From assembly GCA_020848745.1 (NCBI GenBank), contig JADLHM010000110.1, forward strand, positions 186,563-250,562: a stretch of DNA of 64,000 nucleotides, read 5' to 3'. How positions within the stretch are numbered: position 1 is the stretch's first letter; each line of letters begins with the position of its first letter. A program made the translations under genes and the position numbers. Positions 1 through 8,332 of this stretch are shown here, in pieces. The notes under the pieces were generated by a model. That model did not search any database and was not told the origin of the DNA. It worked only from the letters and a program-made list of their open reading frames with translations. Origin of the DNA: Deltaproteobacteria bacterium. Its GTDB lineage: Bacteria; Desulfobacterota; Binatia; UTPRO1.

Positions 1-33
1 CGCGAGGACGAGCGGGAGGAGGCCGGCACGCAT
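1..33 (-). CDS. Possible start of a secreted protein, cut by window edge
   Basis: On the minus strand an ATG at position 33 opens a frame reading MRAGLLPLVLA to the window edge, which looks like the beginning of a signal peptide (Arg followed by a Leu-rich core). There is no clear ribosome binding site upstream and only 11 codons are visible, so the product cannot be named. It would be divergent from the aldo/keto reductase that follows. Confidence 0.25.
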   Translation of the reverse strand, partial: MRAGLLPLVLA

Positions 34-160
34 GAGGACCATCATAGGCCGGCGGCTCGACGCGACGCTACCGGCAACGAGGAGGGCGAGCGCGCCGCCA
101 GAGGGTATGGCGCCGGCCCGGACCCTGGCGCAACGCCGATTCCCGCAGCACAATGGCCGC

Positions 161-967
161 ATGCCGACGACGATCCCGCGCCTCGGGCTCGGAACGTGGC
201 GCATGGGCGAGGACGCGTTCCAGCGCGCGCACGAGGTCGCGGCGCTGCGCCTCGGACTCGACCTCGGCCTCGGCCTCATCGACACCGCGGAGATGTACGG
301 CGAGGGCGGCGCGGAGGAGGTGGTCGGCGAGGCGATCGCCGGCCGGCGCGACGACGTCTACCTCGTGAGCAAGATCTATCCGCAGAACGCCACGCGCCGC
401 GGGACGGCGGCGGCGTGCGAGCGCAGCTTGAAGCGCCTGCGTACCGACCGGCTCGACCTCTACCTCCTGCACTGGCGTGGCGGCACGCCGCTCGCGGAGG
501 TCGTCGAGCAGCTCGAAGCCCTCGTGCGGGCCGGAAAGATCGTGCGGTGGGGCGTCAGCAACTTCGACGTCGACGACATGGACGAGCTCCGGGCCGCCGG
601 AGGCACGCGCGCGGGCGCGAATCAGGTCCTGTACAACCTGGCGCGCCGCGAGGCCGACTGGGGGCTCCTGCCGTGGTGCCGGCGACATCGCATTCCGGTG
701 ATGGCGTACACGCCGTTCGGCGGCGGGGTCCTGAAGCATCGCGTGGTGCGGGCGATCGCCGACGCGCACGGCGCCGCACCCGCGGCCGTCGCGCTCGCGT
801 GGGTGCTCGATCAGCGCGGCGTCGTCACGATCCCGAAGGCGTCGCGGCCCGCGCACGTGCGCGAGAATCGCGCCGCGCTCGATCTCGCGCTCAGCGCGGC
901 CGATCGCGAGCAACTGGCGCGCGCGTTTCCCGCTCCGGAGGGGCCGGTCGCGCTCCGGACCGCGTGA
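161..967 (+). CDS. Aldo/keto reductase
   Basis: This is a cytosolic NADPH-dependent oxidoreductase of the aldo/keto reductase superfamily, about 268 residues, the normal length for the short bacterial members. The catalytic tetrad is visible: Asp41 and Tyr46 in DTAEMYG, Lys71 in VSKIYP and His104 in LLHW. The GVSNF motif and the late IPKAS cofactor-binding motif are also present. The frame is open further upstream to 32, but the ATG at 161 places the conserved PRLGLGTW strand near the N-terminus, as in the family, so that start is preferred. The physiological carbonyl substrate cannot be read from the sequence. It stands alone: the next gene begins 151 bases downstream. Confidence 0.9.
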   Translation: MPTTIPRLGLGTWRMGEDAFQRAHEVAALRLGLDLGLGLIDTAEMYGEGGAEEVVGEAIAGRRDDVYLVSKIYPQNATRRGTAAACERSLKRLRTDRLDLYLLHWRGGTPLAEVVEQLEALVRAGKIVRWGVSNFDVDDMDELRAAGGTRAGANQVLYNLARREADWGLLPWCRRHRIPVMAYTPFGGGVLKHRVVRAIADAHGAAPAAVALAWVLDQRGVVTIPKASRPAHVRENRAALDLALSAADREQLARAFPAPEGPVALRTA

Positions 968-1118
968 CCCCGTCCGCGGCGCGCCGCGTCGTCGCGACGG
1001 GACGCGGAGTTGCGCCTTCGCGCAGCCGGCCGCGTTGACTCGCGCGCGCACCCTGGACTAACCCGGTGGCTCCCGCCGATGCGCTTCCCCGGCGCTGCCG
1101 TGACTCTCCGGGCGGGCG

Positions 1119-2087
1119 ATGCCTTCGATGCGCTGCCTCCCGGTCGTCACTGCCGTCCTCTCGCTCGCGCTCGCCGCCGCTGCCGGCGACGTCGAGGCGT
1201 CGATCCAGGGCAAGGGGCGTTCGCGCTCCGCGGCGACCGTCGTGCGGCGGACGCCGCCGCCGCGCCCGCCTGCCGTCTTCCCGCGCGTCGTCCGGGAGGA
1301 CTTCGTGCGGCGGCTCGCGGAGAAGGTGCCGCCGATCGCGGTGCTCGAGCCGGTCCCCGACTATCGGCCGCAGTGCTGCTTCGCGGGAACGGCCGCGAGC
1401 ACGTGCCGGAGCGACGACGCGAACGCGATGTGCTGGCAGGATGCCGGCGACGGCTGCGGCCCGCGCGAGCTCGAGGACGGCCTCGTCGCGTACTGGCCCG
1501 AGGAGGCGCCGGTCGCCGGCGCCTCGCCGCGGTGGGGGGAGGTCACGCGCGAGGACCAACACCGCGCGATCCGCGAGATCCTGCGCGTCCTCGCGGAGCG
1601 CCAGCCCGCGAAGCCGGTCGGCCTCGTCGCCTTCGCCGTCGGCTACGTCGAGTCCGGCTTCAACCCGACCGCCGAGCATCCGAGGACGAAGGCCTGCGGG
1701 CTCTATCAGTTCCTGCGCGGGACGTGGCGCGACTACGCGCGCGCCGACGTCGCCGACGATCCCGACGCGTGCCGCGACCCGCGCGAGAACGCCGCAACGG
1801 GTCTTGCGTTCCTGACCCATCTCTACGACACGCACCTGGGGACGATCGTCGAGCAGACGCCGTCGTGGGACACGCTGAGCGAATGGGACCGCCTGACCGC
1901 GATATTCGTCGGGCTCTACTCGCTGCACAACTACGGTCCGAACGATCCGCGCTGGCTCGACGAGGAGAACGGCGCGCGCCAGATCGCGCTCGCGCACGTC
2001 GGCGTGTTGAAGGAGTTCTACGAGGGCATCGCGGGCGAGCTCCGGCGCGGCGCCGCGCCGGCGCGCGCGGCGAAGCGCCGGCGTTGA
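1119..2087 (+). CDS. Secreted lytic transglycosylase-like (SLT-fold) protein
   Basis: A 322-residue exported protein. The first about 28 residues form a signal peptide (MPSMRCLPVVTAVLSLALAA). The C-terminal half carries an SLT-type muramidase fold: the ESGFNP motif with its catalytic-type Glu (about residue 180), then GLYQFLRGTW, and a later SLHNYG segment where the family has its conserved Asn-Tyr. Such enzymes cleave peptidoglycan glycan strands non-hydrolytically in the periplasm. Residues about 85-130 hold an unusual cluster of Cys (CCFAG, MCW, GCG) that is not part of the SLT domain and may be disulfide-bonded. Single-gene unit between an aldo/keto reductase and a convergent chromate transporter. 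Confidence 0.75.
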   Translation: MPSMRCLPVVTAVLSLALAAAAGDVEASIQGKGRSRSAATVVRRTPPPRPPAVFPRVVREDFVRRLAEKVPPIAVLEPVPDYRPQCCFAGTAASTCRSDDANAMCWQDAGDGCGPRELEDGLVAYWPEEAPVAGASPRWGEVTREDQHRAIREILRVLAERQPAKPVGLVAFAVGYVESGFNPTAEHPRTKACGLYQFLRGTWRDYARADVADDPDACRDPRENAATGLAFLTHLYDTHLGTIVEQTPSWDTLSEWDRLTAIFVGLYSLHNYGPNDPRWLDEENGARQIALAHVGVLKEFYEGIAGELRRGAAPARAAKRRR

Positions 2088-2142
2088 GGACGTTGCGCGT
2101 CCGACGGCGGGATGGCGCCGCGGGCCTGGTGCGACACGCGGG

Positions 2143-3306
2143 TCAGCTGCCGAGCGCGACGCCGACCGCGCCGGCACCTACGATCAGCGCCGGCTCGGAG
2201 ACGCCCTTCACGCGCACCAGGAGGGCGAGGGCGACGAGCGCGATCGCCGCCGTCGGGAGGTCGTAGACCGCGCGCCGTCCGAGGACGAACGCCGCCCCCG
2301 CGATGGCGCCCGCGGCGGCGGCCGTCACCCCCTCCACGAAGGCGCGCACGCGTGGGTCGTGCACCGAGCGCCGGAAGTAGCGCGCGGGGATCACGACCAT
2401 GACGTAGCAGGGGAGGAAGACCCCGATGGCGGCCACGGTCGCGCCGAGCGGCCCCGCGACCAGATATCCGATGAAGGCGACCGTGATCACGACCGGCCCC
2501 GGGGTGATCATCGCGACCGCCACCGCGTCGAGGAACTGGCGCTCGGTCAGCCACGAGAGCTCGTGCACGACGGTGCCGTGCAGGAAGGGCACGATCGCGA
2601 GCCCGCTGCCGAACACGAAGGCGCCCGCCTCGGTGAAGCAGTAGGCGATGCGCCAGAGCGTCGACGCGTCGGCCACGCCGTGCAGACCCGTGAAGAGCCA
2701 CGGCGCCACGACCAGCGCGGCGTGCGGCGTCTTCGGCAGCGCGCTCTTCGCCACGAGCGCGGCCACCCCGCAGAGCACGAAGAGCCAGAGCAGCTCGGAT
2801 TCGGTCCATGCCGTCACCCCGGCGCTCACCGCGAAGATCGCCCACAGCAGGCGATCGCCGGCCAGCGTGCTCTTCGCGAGCTTGTAGGCGCTGCGGCCGA
2901 TGATCGCGATGACGGCCGCGCCGATGCCGTAGAAGGCGCCCTGCATCCACGCGAGGCCTCCGTACGCGACGTAGGCCGCCGAGAGCGCGAGCACCATGAG
3001 GAAGGAGGGGAGGACGAACGCGAAGGCGACCAGCGTGGCGCCTCGCACGCCGTGGCCGAGCCAGCCGAGATAGATCGCGAGCTGCGCGGCGAGGGGACCC
3101 GGCGCCAGCTGGGCGAGGGCGAGTCCCTCCTTGTAGTCGGCGAGCGCGATCCAGCGGCGCGTTTCGACGAGATCGCGCTGCATGTAGCCGACGAGCGCGA
3201 TCGGCCCGCCGAAGCCGGTCGTGCCGAGGCGCAGGAAATAGGCGGCGAGGTCGCGGAGCGCGTACGGCGCGAGCGCGGCCGAGCGCTCCGAGGCGGCGGG
3301 CGTCAC
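2143..3306 (-). CDS. chrA: Chromate transporter, two-domain ChrA family
   Basis: A 387-residue polytopic inner-membrane protein of the CHR family, length typical of two-domain (long-chain) members. Each half repeats the family pattern: FLRLGTTGFGGPIAL and PGPLAAQL in the first, GSGLAIVPFL and PGPVVITVAFIGYL in the second. Members export chromate, usually in exchange with other anions; some have other anion substrates. The start is a GTG at 3306, 15 bases after the stop of the B12-dependent mutase, so the two are likely co-transcribed, although no functional link is obvious. No sensor gene (chrB) is nearby, which weakens a dedicated chromate-resistance role. Confidence 0.88.
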   Translation of the reverse strand: MTPAASERSAALAPYALRDLAAYFLRLGTTGFGGPIALVGYMQRDLVETRRWIALADYKEGLALAQLAPGPLAAQLAIYLGWLGHGVRGATLVAFAFVLPSFLMVLALSAAYVAYGGLAWMQGAFYGIGAAVIAIIGRSAYKLAKSTLAGDRLLWAIFAVSAGVTAWTESELLWLFVLCGVAALVAKSALPKTPHAALVVAPWLFTGLHGVADASTLWRIAYCFTEAGAFVFGSGLAIVPFLHGTVVHELSWLTERQFLDAVAVAMITPGPVVITVAFIGYLVAGPLGATVAAIGVFLPCYVMVVIPARYFRRSVHDPRVRAFVEGVTAAAAGAIAGAAFVLGRRAVYDLPTAAIALVALALLVRVKGVSEPALIVGAGAVGVALGS

Positions 3307-3321
3307 GTATGCGACGAGCGG

Positions 3322-5235
3322 CTACGCCGCGCGCTCGAGGACGGTGTCGATCATCGCCTGCACGATCGCGCCGACGTCGCCGTTCTTCGGCGTGAAGACG
3401 TGCCGGCAGCCGAGCTCGCGGAGCAACGGTTGATCGGTCTCCGGGATGATGCCGCCGATCACGATCGGGATGTCGCCGCCGCCGGACTCGCGGAGGCCGC
3501 GCTGCACCTCGCGGGCGATCCAGAGGTGCGAGCCCGAGAGGCTCGAGATGCCGATGAGGTCGACGTCCTCCTGGATCGCCGTCGCGACGATCATGGCGGG
3601 CGTCTGCTTCAAGCCCGTGTAGACGACCTCCATGCCGGCCTCGCGGCACGCGAAGGCCAGGAGCTTCACGGCGTTCACGTGGCCGTCGAGCCCCGACTTG
3701 GCGAGCAGCACGCGCATGCGCTTCGGCGCGCGCGGGATGCGGAGCGGCGGCGCGTCCTTGATCTCCGAGCCGAGCGGTGCCTGGTAGCGCTGGCCGAGCG
3801 CCTCTTCGAGCGCCTGCGTCCACTCGCCGGTCGTACCGCCCGCCCTGGCGAGCTGGATCGACGGCGGCACCAGGTTCTCGCCGGCGATCGCCGCCTTCTC
3901 GAGCTCCGCGAGCGCGCGCGCGACGGCGCCGGCGTCGCGCGTCTCCTTCCACCGCTTCACGTCGGCGACGCGCTGCGCGATCGTCTCGGGCGTCACGGCG
4001 TCTTCGGCGCGCGTGCGGGCGCCGCCGCGGAGCGCGCCGACCTCGCCGGGGAACGCGTTCACGCCGACGACGAGCTTCTCCTTGCTCTCGATCTGCTGCC
4101 GCCACTTCACGAGCGACGACGTGAGCCGCAGCGCGATCCACGGAATGCAGCCGGCGTAGCCGATCTTCTCCATCTCGGCGATGACCGTGCGGGCCTCGTC
4201 CTTGATCTCCCCGGTCGCCTTCTCGATCACCTTCGAGCCCTCGAAGATGTCGGGGTAGTCGGCGACGCCGGTCTCGTACATCAGCACCTGCTGCGTGCGG
4301 AGCGCCAGGATCTGCTCGCTCGGGTCGGGGAGGCCGAGCGCCTCGCGAAAGCCGGGGAGCTGGAGCGCGCCGACCCGCGCCGAGGCCGACAGCACGACCG
4401 GCAGCGACTGGTAGGCGATGCGGATGATGTTCACCTCGGGCTGCTGCTCGGTGAGCGTGAGCGAGCGCACCTGGCAGCCGGCCCGCCACTTGGCCGCGAC
4501 CCCGTAGCGTTCCCGGCAGATCTCGGTCCAGAGCTGGCTGTAGGCGCGCACCTTGGCGATCTCGGGCACGAGCTCGATGCCGGAGTTGATGAAGAAGCTG
4601 ATGCGGTCGACCACGCCGGCGAAGGCTTCTTTCGAGAGCGCCGGCCGGATCGCCTCGAGGATCAGGATCGCGTTGCCGAGCGCGTAACCGACCTCCTCGG
4701 CGGGCGACGCTCCCGACTCCATGTAGTGGTACCCGCAGCTGTTCATCGGGTTCCAGAGCGGCGACTCGGCGGCCGCGAACTTGATGAGGTCGGTCGAGAG
4801 GCGGAGCGAGACCGTCGGGTCGAACACCGAGGTGCCGCGCGCCACGAACTCCTTCAGGAGATCGTTCTGGGTGGTGCCGCGGAGCTGCGCTCGCGGCACG
4901 CCGTGCTTGTCGGCGACCGCGACGTAGAGCGCGTACAGCCAGACGGCCGTCGCGTTGATCGTCATCGAGGTGTTGATGGCGCCGAGGTCGATCTCGCGGA
5001 AGAGCGTTTCCATGTCGCCGACGTGGGAGATCGACACGCCGGTGCCGCCGATCTCGCCCTCGGACATCGGGTGGTCGGCGTCGTAGCCGTTCTGGGTCGG
5101 GAGGTCGAAGGCGACCGAGAGGCCGCGCTGCCCCTGGGCGAGGTTCTCGCGATAGCGGCGGTTCGACTGCTCGGCGTCGCCGAAGCCGGCGTAGGTGCGA
5201 ATGATCCAGGGGGTGCGCATCTCCGGCTTGCTCAT
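3322..5235 (-). CDS. Adenosylcobalamin-dependent acyl-CoA mutase, MeaA/ethylmalonyl-CoA mutase-like
   Basis: A 637-residue single-chain carbon-skeleton mutase. Residues 1-500 form the TIM-barrel acyl-CoA mutase domain (RTYAGFGDAEQSN, DLPTQNGYD, GYHYMESGA with the active-site His); residues 507-637 form the B12-binding domain with His519 as the lower axial ligand, followed by SSLSG and IGG. The DLPTQ signature and the short single-chain layout resemble MeaA/ethylmalonyl-CoA mutase more than methylmalonyl-CoA mutase (about 720 residues, DLATHRGYD). The usual DxHxxG motif reads DGHVNA, with Ala at the last position. The start is fixed by a GGAGG ribosome site 7 bases before the ATG at 5235. It is followed closely by chrA. 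No epimerase or MeaB chaperone is adjacent, so the substrate stays open. Confidence 0.85.
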   Translation of the reverse strand: MSKPEMRTPWIIRTYAGFGDAEQSNRRYRENLAQGQRGLSVAFDLPTQNGYDADHPMSEGEIGGTGVSISHVGDMETLFREIDLGAINTSMTINATAVWLYALYVAVADKHGVPRAQLRGTTQNDLLKEFVARGTSVFDPTVSLRLSTDLIKFAAAESPLWNPMNSCGYHYMESGASPAEEVGYALGNAILILEAIRPALSKEAFAGVVDRISFFINSGIELVPEIAKVRAYSQLWTEICRERYGVAAKWRAGCQVRSLTLTEQQPEVNIIRIAYQSLPVVLSASARVGALQLPGFREALGLPDPSEQILALRTQQVLMYETGVADYPDIFEGSKVIEKATGEIKDEARTVIAEMEKIGYAGCIPWIALRLTSSLVKWRQQIESKEKLVVGVNAFPGEVGALRGGARTRAEDAVTPETIAQRVADVKRWKETRDAGAVARALAELEKAAIAGENLVPPSIQLARAGGTTGEWTQALEEALGQRYQAPLGSEIKDAPPLRIPRAPKRMRVLLAKSGLDGHVNAVKLLAFACREAGMEVVYTGLKQTPAMIVATAIQEDVDLIGISSLSGSHLWIAREVQRGLRESGGGDIPIVIGGIIPETDQPLLRELGCRHVFTPKNGDVGAIVQAMIDTVLERAA

Positions 5236-5307
5236 GAGGAAACCTCCGCGGGGCGGGATTCTGGCGCGGGCCCCCGACCCGCGCAAGCGACGGACGACGC
5301 GTCCTGC

Positions 5308-5332
5308 GGCGCGCCGCGTACGCGGGCGCGCC
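5308..5332. other. GC-rich inverted repeat between two minus-strand genes
   Basis: GGCGCGCC occurs at 5308-5315 and again at 5325-5332 with a nine-base spacer that can itself pair, giving an eight-pair stem. It lies just after the stop of the beta-helix gene and before the mutase ribosome site. No T-tract follows, so it could slow or end transcription only weakly; chance in very GC-rich DNA is a real alternative. Confidence 0.3.
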
Positions 5333-5339
5333 AGGGCCG

Positions 5340-6872
5340 TCAGTTGCTGCGCGCCGTCCGCGTGAGGATCGCCGCGACGGCGGCGAGGCGGCGCGCCGCC
5401 CGGCGCTCGATGCGGGCATCGCCGGCGCGCCGCGCGTGCGCGAGTGCGGCCCGCGCGTGCGCCTCGGCCGCGCGCGCGTCCGCCGCGACGGCCGAGGCGC
5501 CGAGCGCGGCCTCGGCGGCGACCCGATGGCCGGCGCGCGCGTAGAGACCGCGGGGTTCGCCGAGGAGCGCCGCGGCCGCGCCGTAGTCCGCCCCAGCGCG
5601 GGCGGCGTCGCCGCGCGTCCGGGCCGCCCGCGCCGACCGCAGCAGCCGGCGCGCCCGCGCGAGCGTCGCGGCGTCGAGGGGCGCGTTCCCGGCGGACGCC
5701 GCACCGTCGTCGAGGCCGAGGGCGGCGCGCTCCGGCGACGGCACGACGCGCGCGTTCTTCGCATCCTCGTAGGTGGCGAGCGCGTCGCGATACGCGGTGT
5801 CGATCGCGTCGAAGGGCGGTGCGCCCGCCGCCGAGAGGACGGCATCGGCCGTCACGACGCCGAGCGGGCTCGCGACGTCGAAGGGCGCCGCCGCGCTCGC
5901 GGCGTCCGCGCCTTCGTTCGCGGCGACGAAGACGCTCGCGCCGGCCGTGAGGAGCGGCCGCGCGCCCCCGAAGAAGTTGCCGACGACGTTGCCGCGCGCG
6001 CCGCCGCGCAACTGCGTGCCGTTCTCGACGTAGCCGCGCACCACGTTGCCGCGCACGTCGGCGAGCGCGCCGCCGTCGACCGCCGCGCCGTCGATCGACG
6101 GATTCCGCCGCAGGTTCTTGTCCCAGACGTTGCCGTGCGCCGCGAGCCGGGTGACCCCGTACTTCACGAGCGCGCCGCCGCCGCACCACGTCTTGGCGCA
6201 CGGGCCGCCGTTCGCCGCCAGGTAGTTCCACGAGAGCGTCACGTCGGTCACGAGCGCGCCGTCGCCGCCGGTCACGTCGATGCCGCCGTCGCCGCTGTTG
6301 GTGACCGAGCAGTGGTCGACCACGATGCGTCCGAACGCCGCTCCGCGCTTCGCCGCGATCTGGATCCCGTCGTTCACGGCGTTCCGGATGCGGAGCCCGC
6401 GCACGACGACGTTGCCCTGATGGATCTCGAGGACGCCGCCGCCGGGGCCGAGCCGGTCGCCCCAGAGCGTGATGCCGGGGGCGGGCGCGGTGAGGCCGTC
6501 GATCGTCGAGTCGCCCGGCACGCTGAGCTCGGCGAGGAGCACGATGTCGCCGCCGACGGCGAAGTCGATCCGGCCGCCGCCGAGCCGACCGGCCGCCTCG
6601 AGCGCGCTCCTGAGGCTTCCGAGGCCGCTGTCGGCGAGCGACGTGACCGTGAAGCGCGCCCGGCCTTCGCCGCCCGTCGCCGCGCCGCCGAAGCCGCTGT
6701 AGCTCCCGCGGAGCGCCCGCTCCGCGTCGTCGGCGCCGGGCGTGAAGACATCGACGACGTGGTCCGGGGCGCTGCCGTCGGCGGCGGCGCCGGCGGGCGG
6801 TACGGCGCTCACGGCGTACGCGAGCGCGAGCGCGGCACACGACCGCGCGAGTCTGGCAACGAGCCGCTCCAT
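5340..6872 (-). CDS. Secreted right-handed beta-helix protein with helical tail
   Basis: A 510-residue exported protein. Residues 1-31 are a signal peptide ending near AGAAADG. Residues about 70-330 show the pattern of pectate-lyase-like parallel beta-helix proteins: the TSLADSGLGSLRSAL opening motif, then regularly spaced short strands (IVVRGLRIRNA type, DHCSVTNSGDGG, VRGNVVRGYV). No catalytic set for a known polysaccharide lyase can be pointed to. Residues about 390-505 change to an Ala/Arg-rich helical stretch resembling TPR-like repeats, which is unusual after a beta-helix. The ATG at 6872 lacks a clear ribosome site. It is upstream of the mutase and chrA on the same strand, 104 bases away. 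Function unknown; likely surface or periplasmic. Confidence 0.65.
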   Translation of the reverse strand: MERLVARLARSCAALALAYAVSAVPPAGAAADGSAPDHVVDVFTPGADDAERALRGSYSGFGGAATGGEGRARFTVTSLADSGLGSLRSALEAAGRLGGGRIDFAVGGDIVLLAELSVPGDSTIDGLTAPAPGITLWGDRLGPGGGVLEIHQGNVVVRGLRIRNAVNDGIQIAAKRGAAFGRIVVDHCSVTNSGDGGIDVTGGDGALVTDVTLSWNYLAANGGPCAKTWCGGGALVKYGVTRLAAHGNVWDKNLRRNPSIDGAAVDGGALADVRGNVVRGYVENGTQLRGGARGNVVGNFFGGARPLLTAGASVFVAANEGADAASAAAPFDVASPLGVVTADAVLSAAGAPPFDAIDTAYRDALATYEDAKNARVVPSPERAALGLDDGAASAGNAPLDAATLARARRLLRSARAARTRGDAARAGADYGAAAALLGEPRGLYARAGHRVAAEAALGASAVAADARAAEAHARAALAHARRAGDARIERRAARRLAAVAAILTRTARSN

Positions 6873-7009
6873 CCGGGGAGGCGAGGAGCAACGCAGATGC
6901 CAGCCGGCCGCCCGTGCGCGGCCGCGACCTCAGCGCCGGAGCGCGGTGGAACGTCCGTCGCGGCGCGTGGCGACGACGCGAACGCGCCGCCCACGCGCCA
7001 CGCGAGATG

Positions 7010-7543
7010 TCATGGCGCGCAGGTCGACGGAACGCTCGGCATGTCGAGGGCCGTGCGCTTGTAGGACCACTTGCAGGTGCCCGCCTCGGTGTCCGTGAAG
7101 GTGCCGGGATCCGAGAAGATCGAGGCGCCCTTGAAGGTCCCCTTGAGCTCGCCGGGTTTCGCCTTGACGCTCATGCGTCCGAGCTCGTCGAAGTCCGGAT
7201 CGTCGCCCACGCGGTCGTTGGTCTTGCAGTAGAGGATCGCGAGCTCGCCCTTCGCGTCGGGCTTCTTGGCGTCGGGGACGAAGGTTCCGATGTAGGCGTT
7301 GGTGCCGGTGCCGTAGTCGAGGACGATCCCGAGCGCGCTCCCGTTCTGCACGACGCGCATGATCGGCGTCAGGGTGACCTTGCGCTTCACGCCTCCGGCG
7401 AGCGACTTGCACTTGACCACGCCGGTCCAGGTGCCGCTCAGATCCAGCGGAGGGATGCCGCCGGCGTGCGCGCGCCCCGCGGCGAGCCCGATGGCCACGG
7501 CGAGCGCGCCGGTGACGAGGACGAGGCGGTGAAACGGCGTCAT
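7010..7543 (-). CDS. Small secreted four-Cys protein, copy 2 of a paralogous pair
   Basis: A 177-residue exported protein: signal peptide of about 28 residues (core VLVTGALAVAIGLAAG) ending at AHAGG, then a mature part that starts LSGTWTGVVKCK. Four Cys are conserved with its upstream neighbour (in VKCK, LYCK, TCKWSYKR and STCAP). The ATG at 7543 is preceded by a GGAGG site and overlaps the stop of the upstream paralogue by four bases (ATGA), so the two are translationally coupled. I do not recognise the family; the LSGTWxG opening and Cys spacing suggest a small disulfide-stabilised beta-barrel. Periplasmic or extracellular location is inferred from the signal peptide only. Confidence 0.7.
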   Translation of the reverse strand: MTPFHRLVLVTGALAVAIGLAAGRAHAGGIPPLDLSGTWTGVVKCKSLAGGVKRKVTLTPIMRVVQNGSALGIVLDYGTGTNAYIGTFVPDAKKPDAKGELAILYCKTNDRVGDDPDFDELGRMSVKAKPGELKGTFKGASIFSDPGTFTDTEAGTCKWSYKRTALDMPSVPSTCAP

Positions 7544-8079
7544 CGGGGACCTCCGGTCTCCATCATTTCGCCGGGGCATTCGGTCGGGAGCCCGGCGTCG
7601 TTCGTGTCGATGCGCTTCCAGGACCATTTGCAGGTGCCGTGGGTGCCGCCGTCCGAGTAGAAGGAGAGGCCCTTGAGCGAGGCCTTCACCTTGCCGGGCT
7701 TGGCGGACGCGCTCATGCGCCCGATCTCGTCGGGGGTGGTGATCCCGAGCTGGTTGTCGGTGCCGCAGCGGATGAGCGCGGTCTCGCCTTTCCGCTCGGG
7801 CTTCTTCGCGTCGGGGTTGGCGAGGCCCGCGTACAGGCGGCTGCCGAGGCCGAAGTCCAGCTCGACGCCCATGCTCTGCCCGAACTGGGAGATCCGCATG
7901 GTCGGCGTGAGCACGACCTTCTCCTGTACGCCGGCGACGAATGCCTTGCAGGTGATCTTGCCCGCCCACGTGCCGTTCAGGTCGTAGGCGAGGAAGGCCG
8001 CCCGCGCGGGGGCGGGCGAGCCGGCGAGCACGCCGAGCGTGGCGAATACGATGATGCGGGACGAGCGGACGAAGCGCAC
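7540..8079 (-). CDS. Small secreted four-Cys protein, copy 1 of a paralogous pair
   Basis: A 179-residue protein similar along its whole length to the next gene: LNGTWAGKITCK, the DAKKP segment, GRMSxSAKPGxxK, and TCKWSWKR are shared. Its signal peptide is RFVRSSRIIVFATLGVLAG followed by ARAAF. The frame continues upstream to 8133, but the GTG at 8079 is preferred because AGGAG lies six bases before it and it puts the signal peptide at the N-terminus. First gene of a two-gene operon with an ATGA overlap. Family unknown; the four Cys are conserved between the copies, arguing that the fold, probably disulfide-linked, is under selection. Confidence 0.68.
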   Translation of the reverse strand: MRFVRSSRIIVFATLGVLAGSPAPARAAFLAYDLNGTWAGKITCKAFVAGVQEKVVLTPTMRISQFGQSMGVELDFGLGSRLYAGLANPDAKKPERKGETALIRCGTDNQLGITTPDEIGRMSASAKPGKVKASLKGLSFYSDGGTHGTCKWSWKRIDTNDAGLPTECPGEMMETGGPR

Positions 8080-8125
8080 GGTGGTCTCCTTTGCCCGGCG
8101 CCTTATTGCGCCGACCGGCGGAAGG

Positions 8126-8317
8126 TCAAGCACGCGGCGGGCGCCGTGTCGTCGGGTGTCGTCGCAGCCGGGAGTGGTCCGGCGCCCCGCCGATCGGCGC
8201 GCTCGCCTTGCGGTAGCCGAGCACGCCGACGAGCGCGCGATCGTAGAACGCCTCCGCCGCCGCGAGATCGCGGACGGTCACGTAGACGTGATCGATGCCG
8301 AGGACCTCGACGGGCAC
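8126..8317 (-). pseudogene. Truncated VOC/glyoxalase-domain gene remnant
   Basis: The 63-codon frame begins with a good first module of the vicinal-oxygen-chelate fold: GIDHVYVTVRDL with the metal-ligand His, then AEAFYDRAL and LGYRKA. After about 42 residues the match stops and the remainder (HSRLRRHPTTRRPPRA) is low-complexity and unrelated. A VOC protein needs about 120 residues, so this is the 5' end of a gene whose rest has been deleted or frameshifted. The start would be a GTG at 8317 without a good ribosome site. Confidence 0.55.
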
Positions 8318-8332
8318 GGCGCGCGCACGCTC

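Noticed and set aside
2359..5544. Very long open frame on the plus strand (about 1000 codons)
   Set aside because: It lies opposite chrA and the B12 mutase, is low-complexity (Asp/Arg/His-rich) and has no domain. It is the GC-driven shadow of the minus-strand genes.
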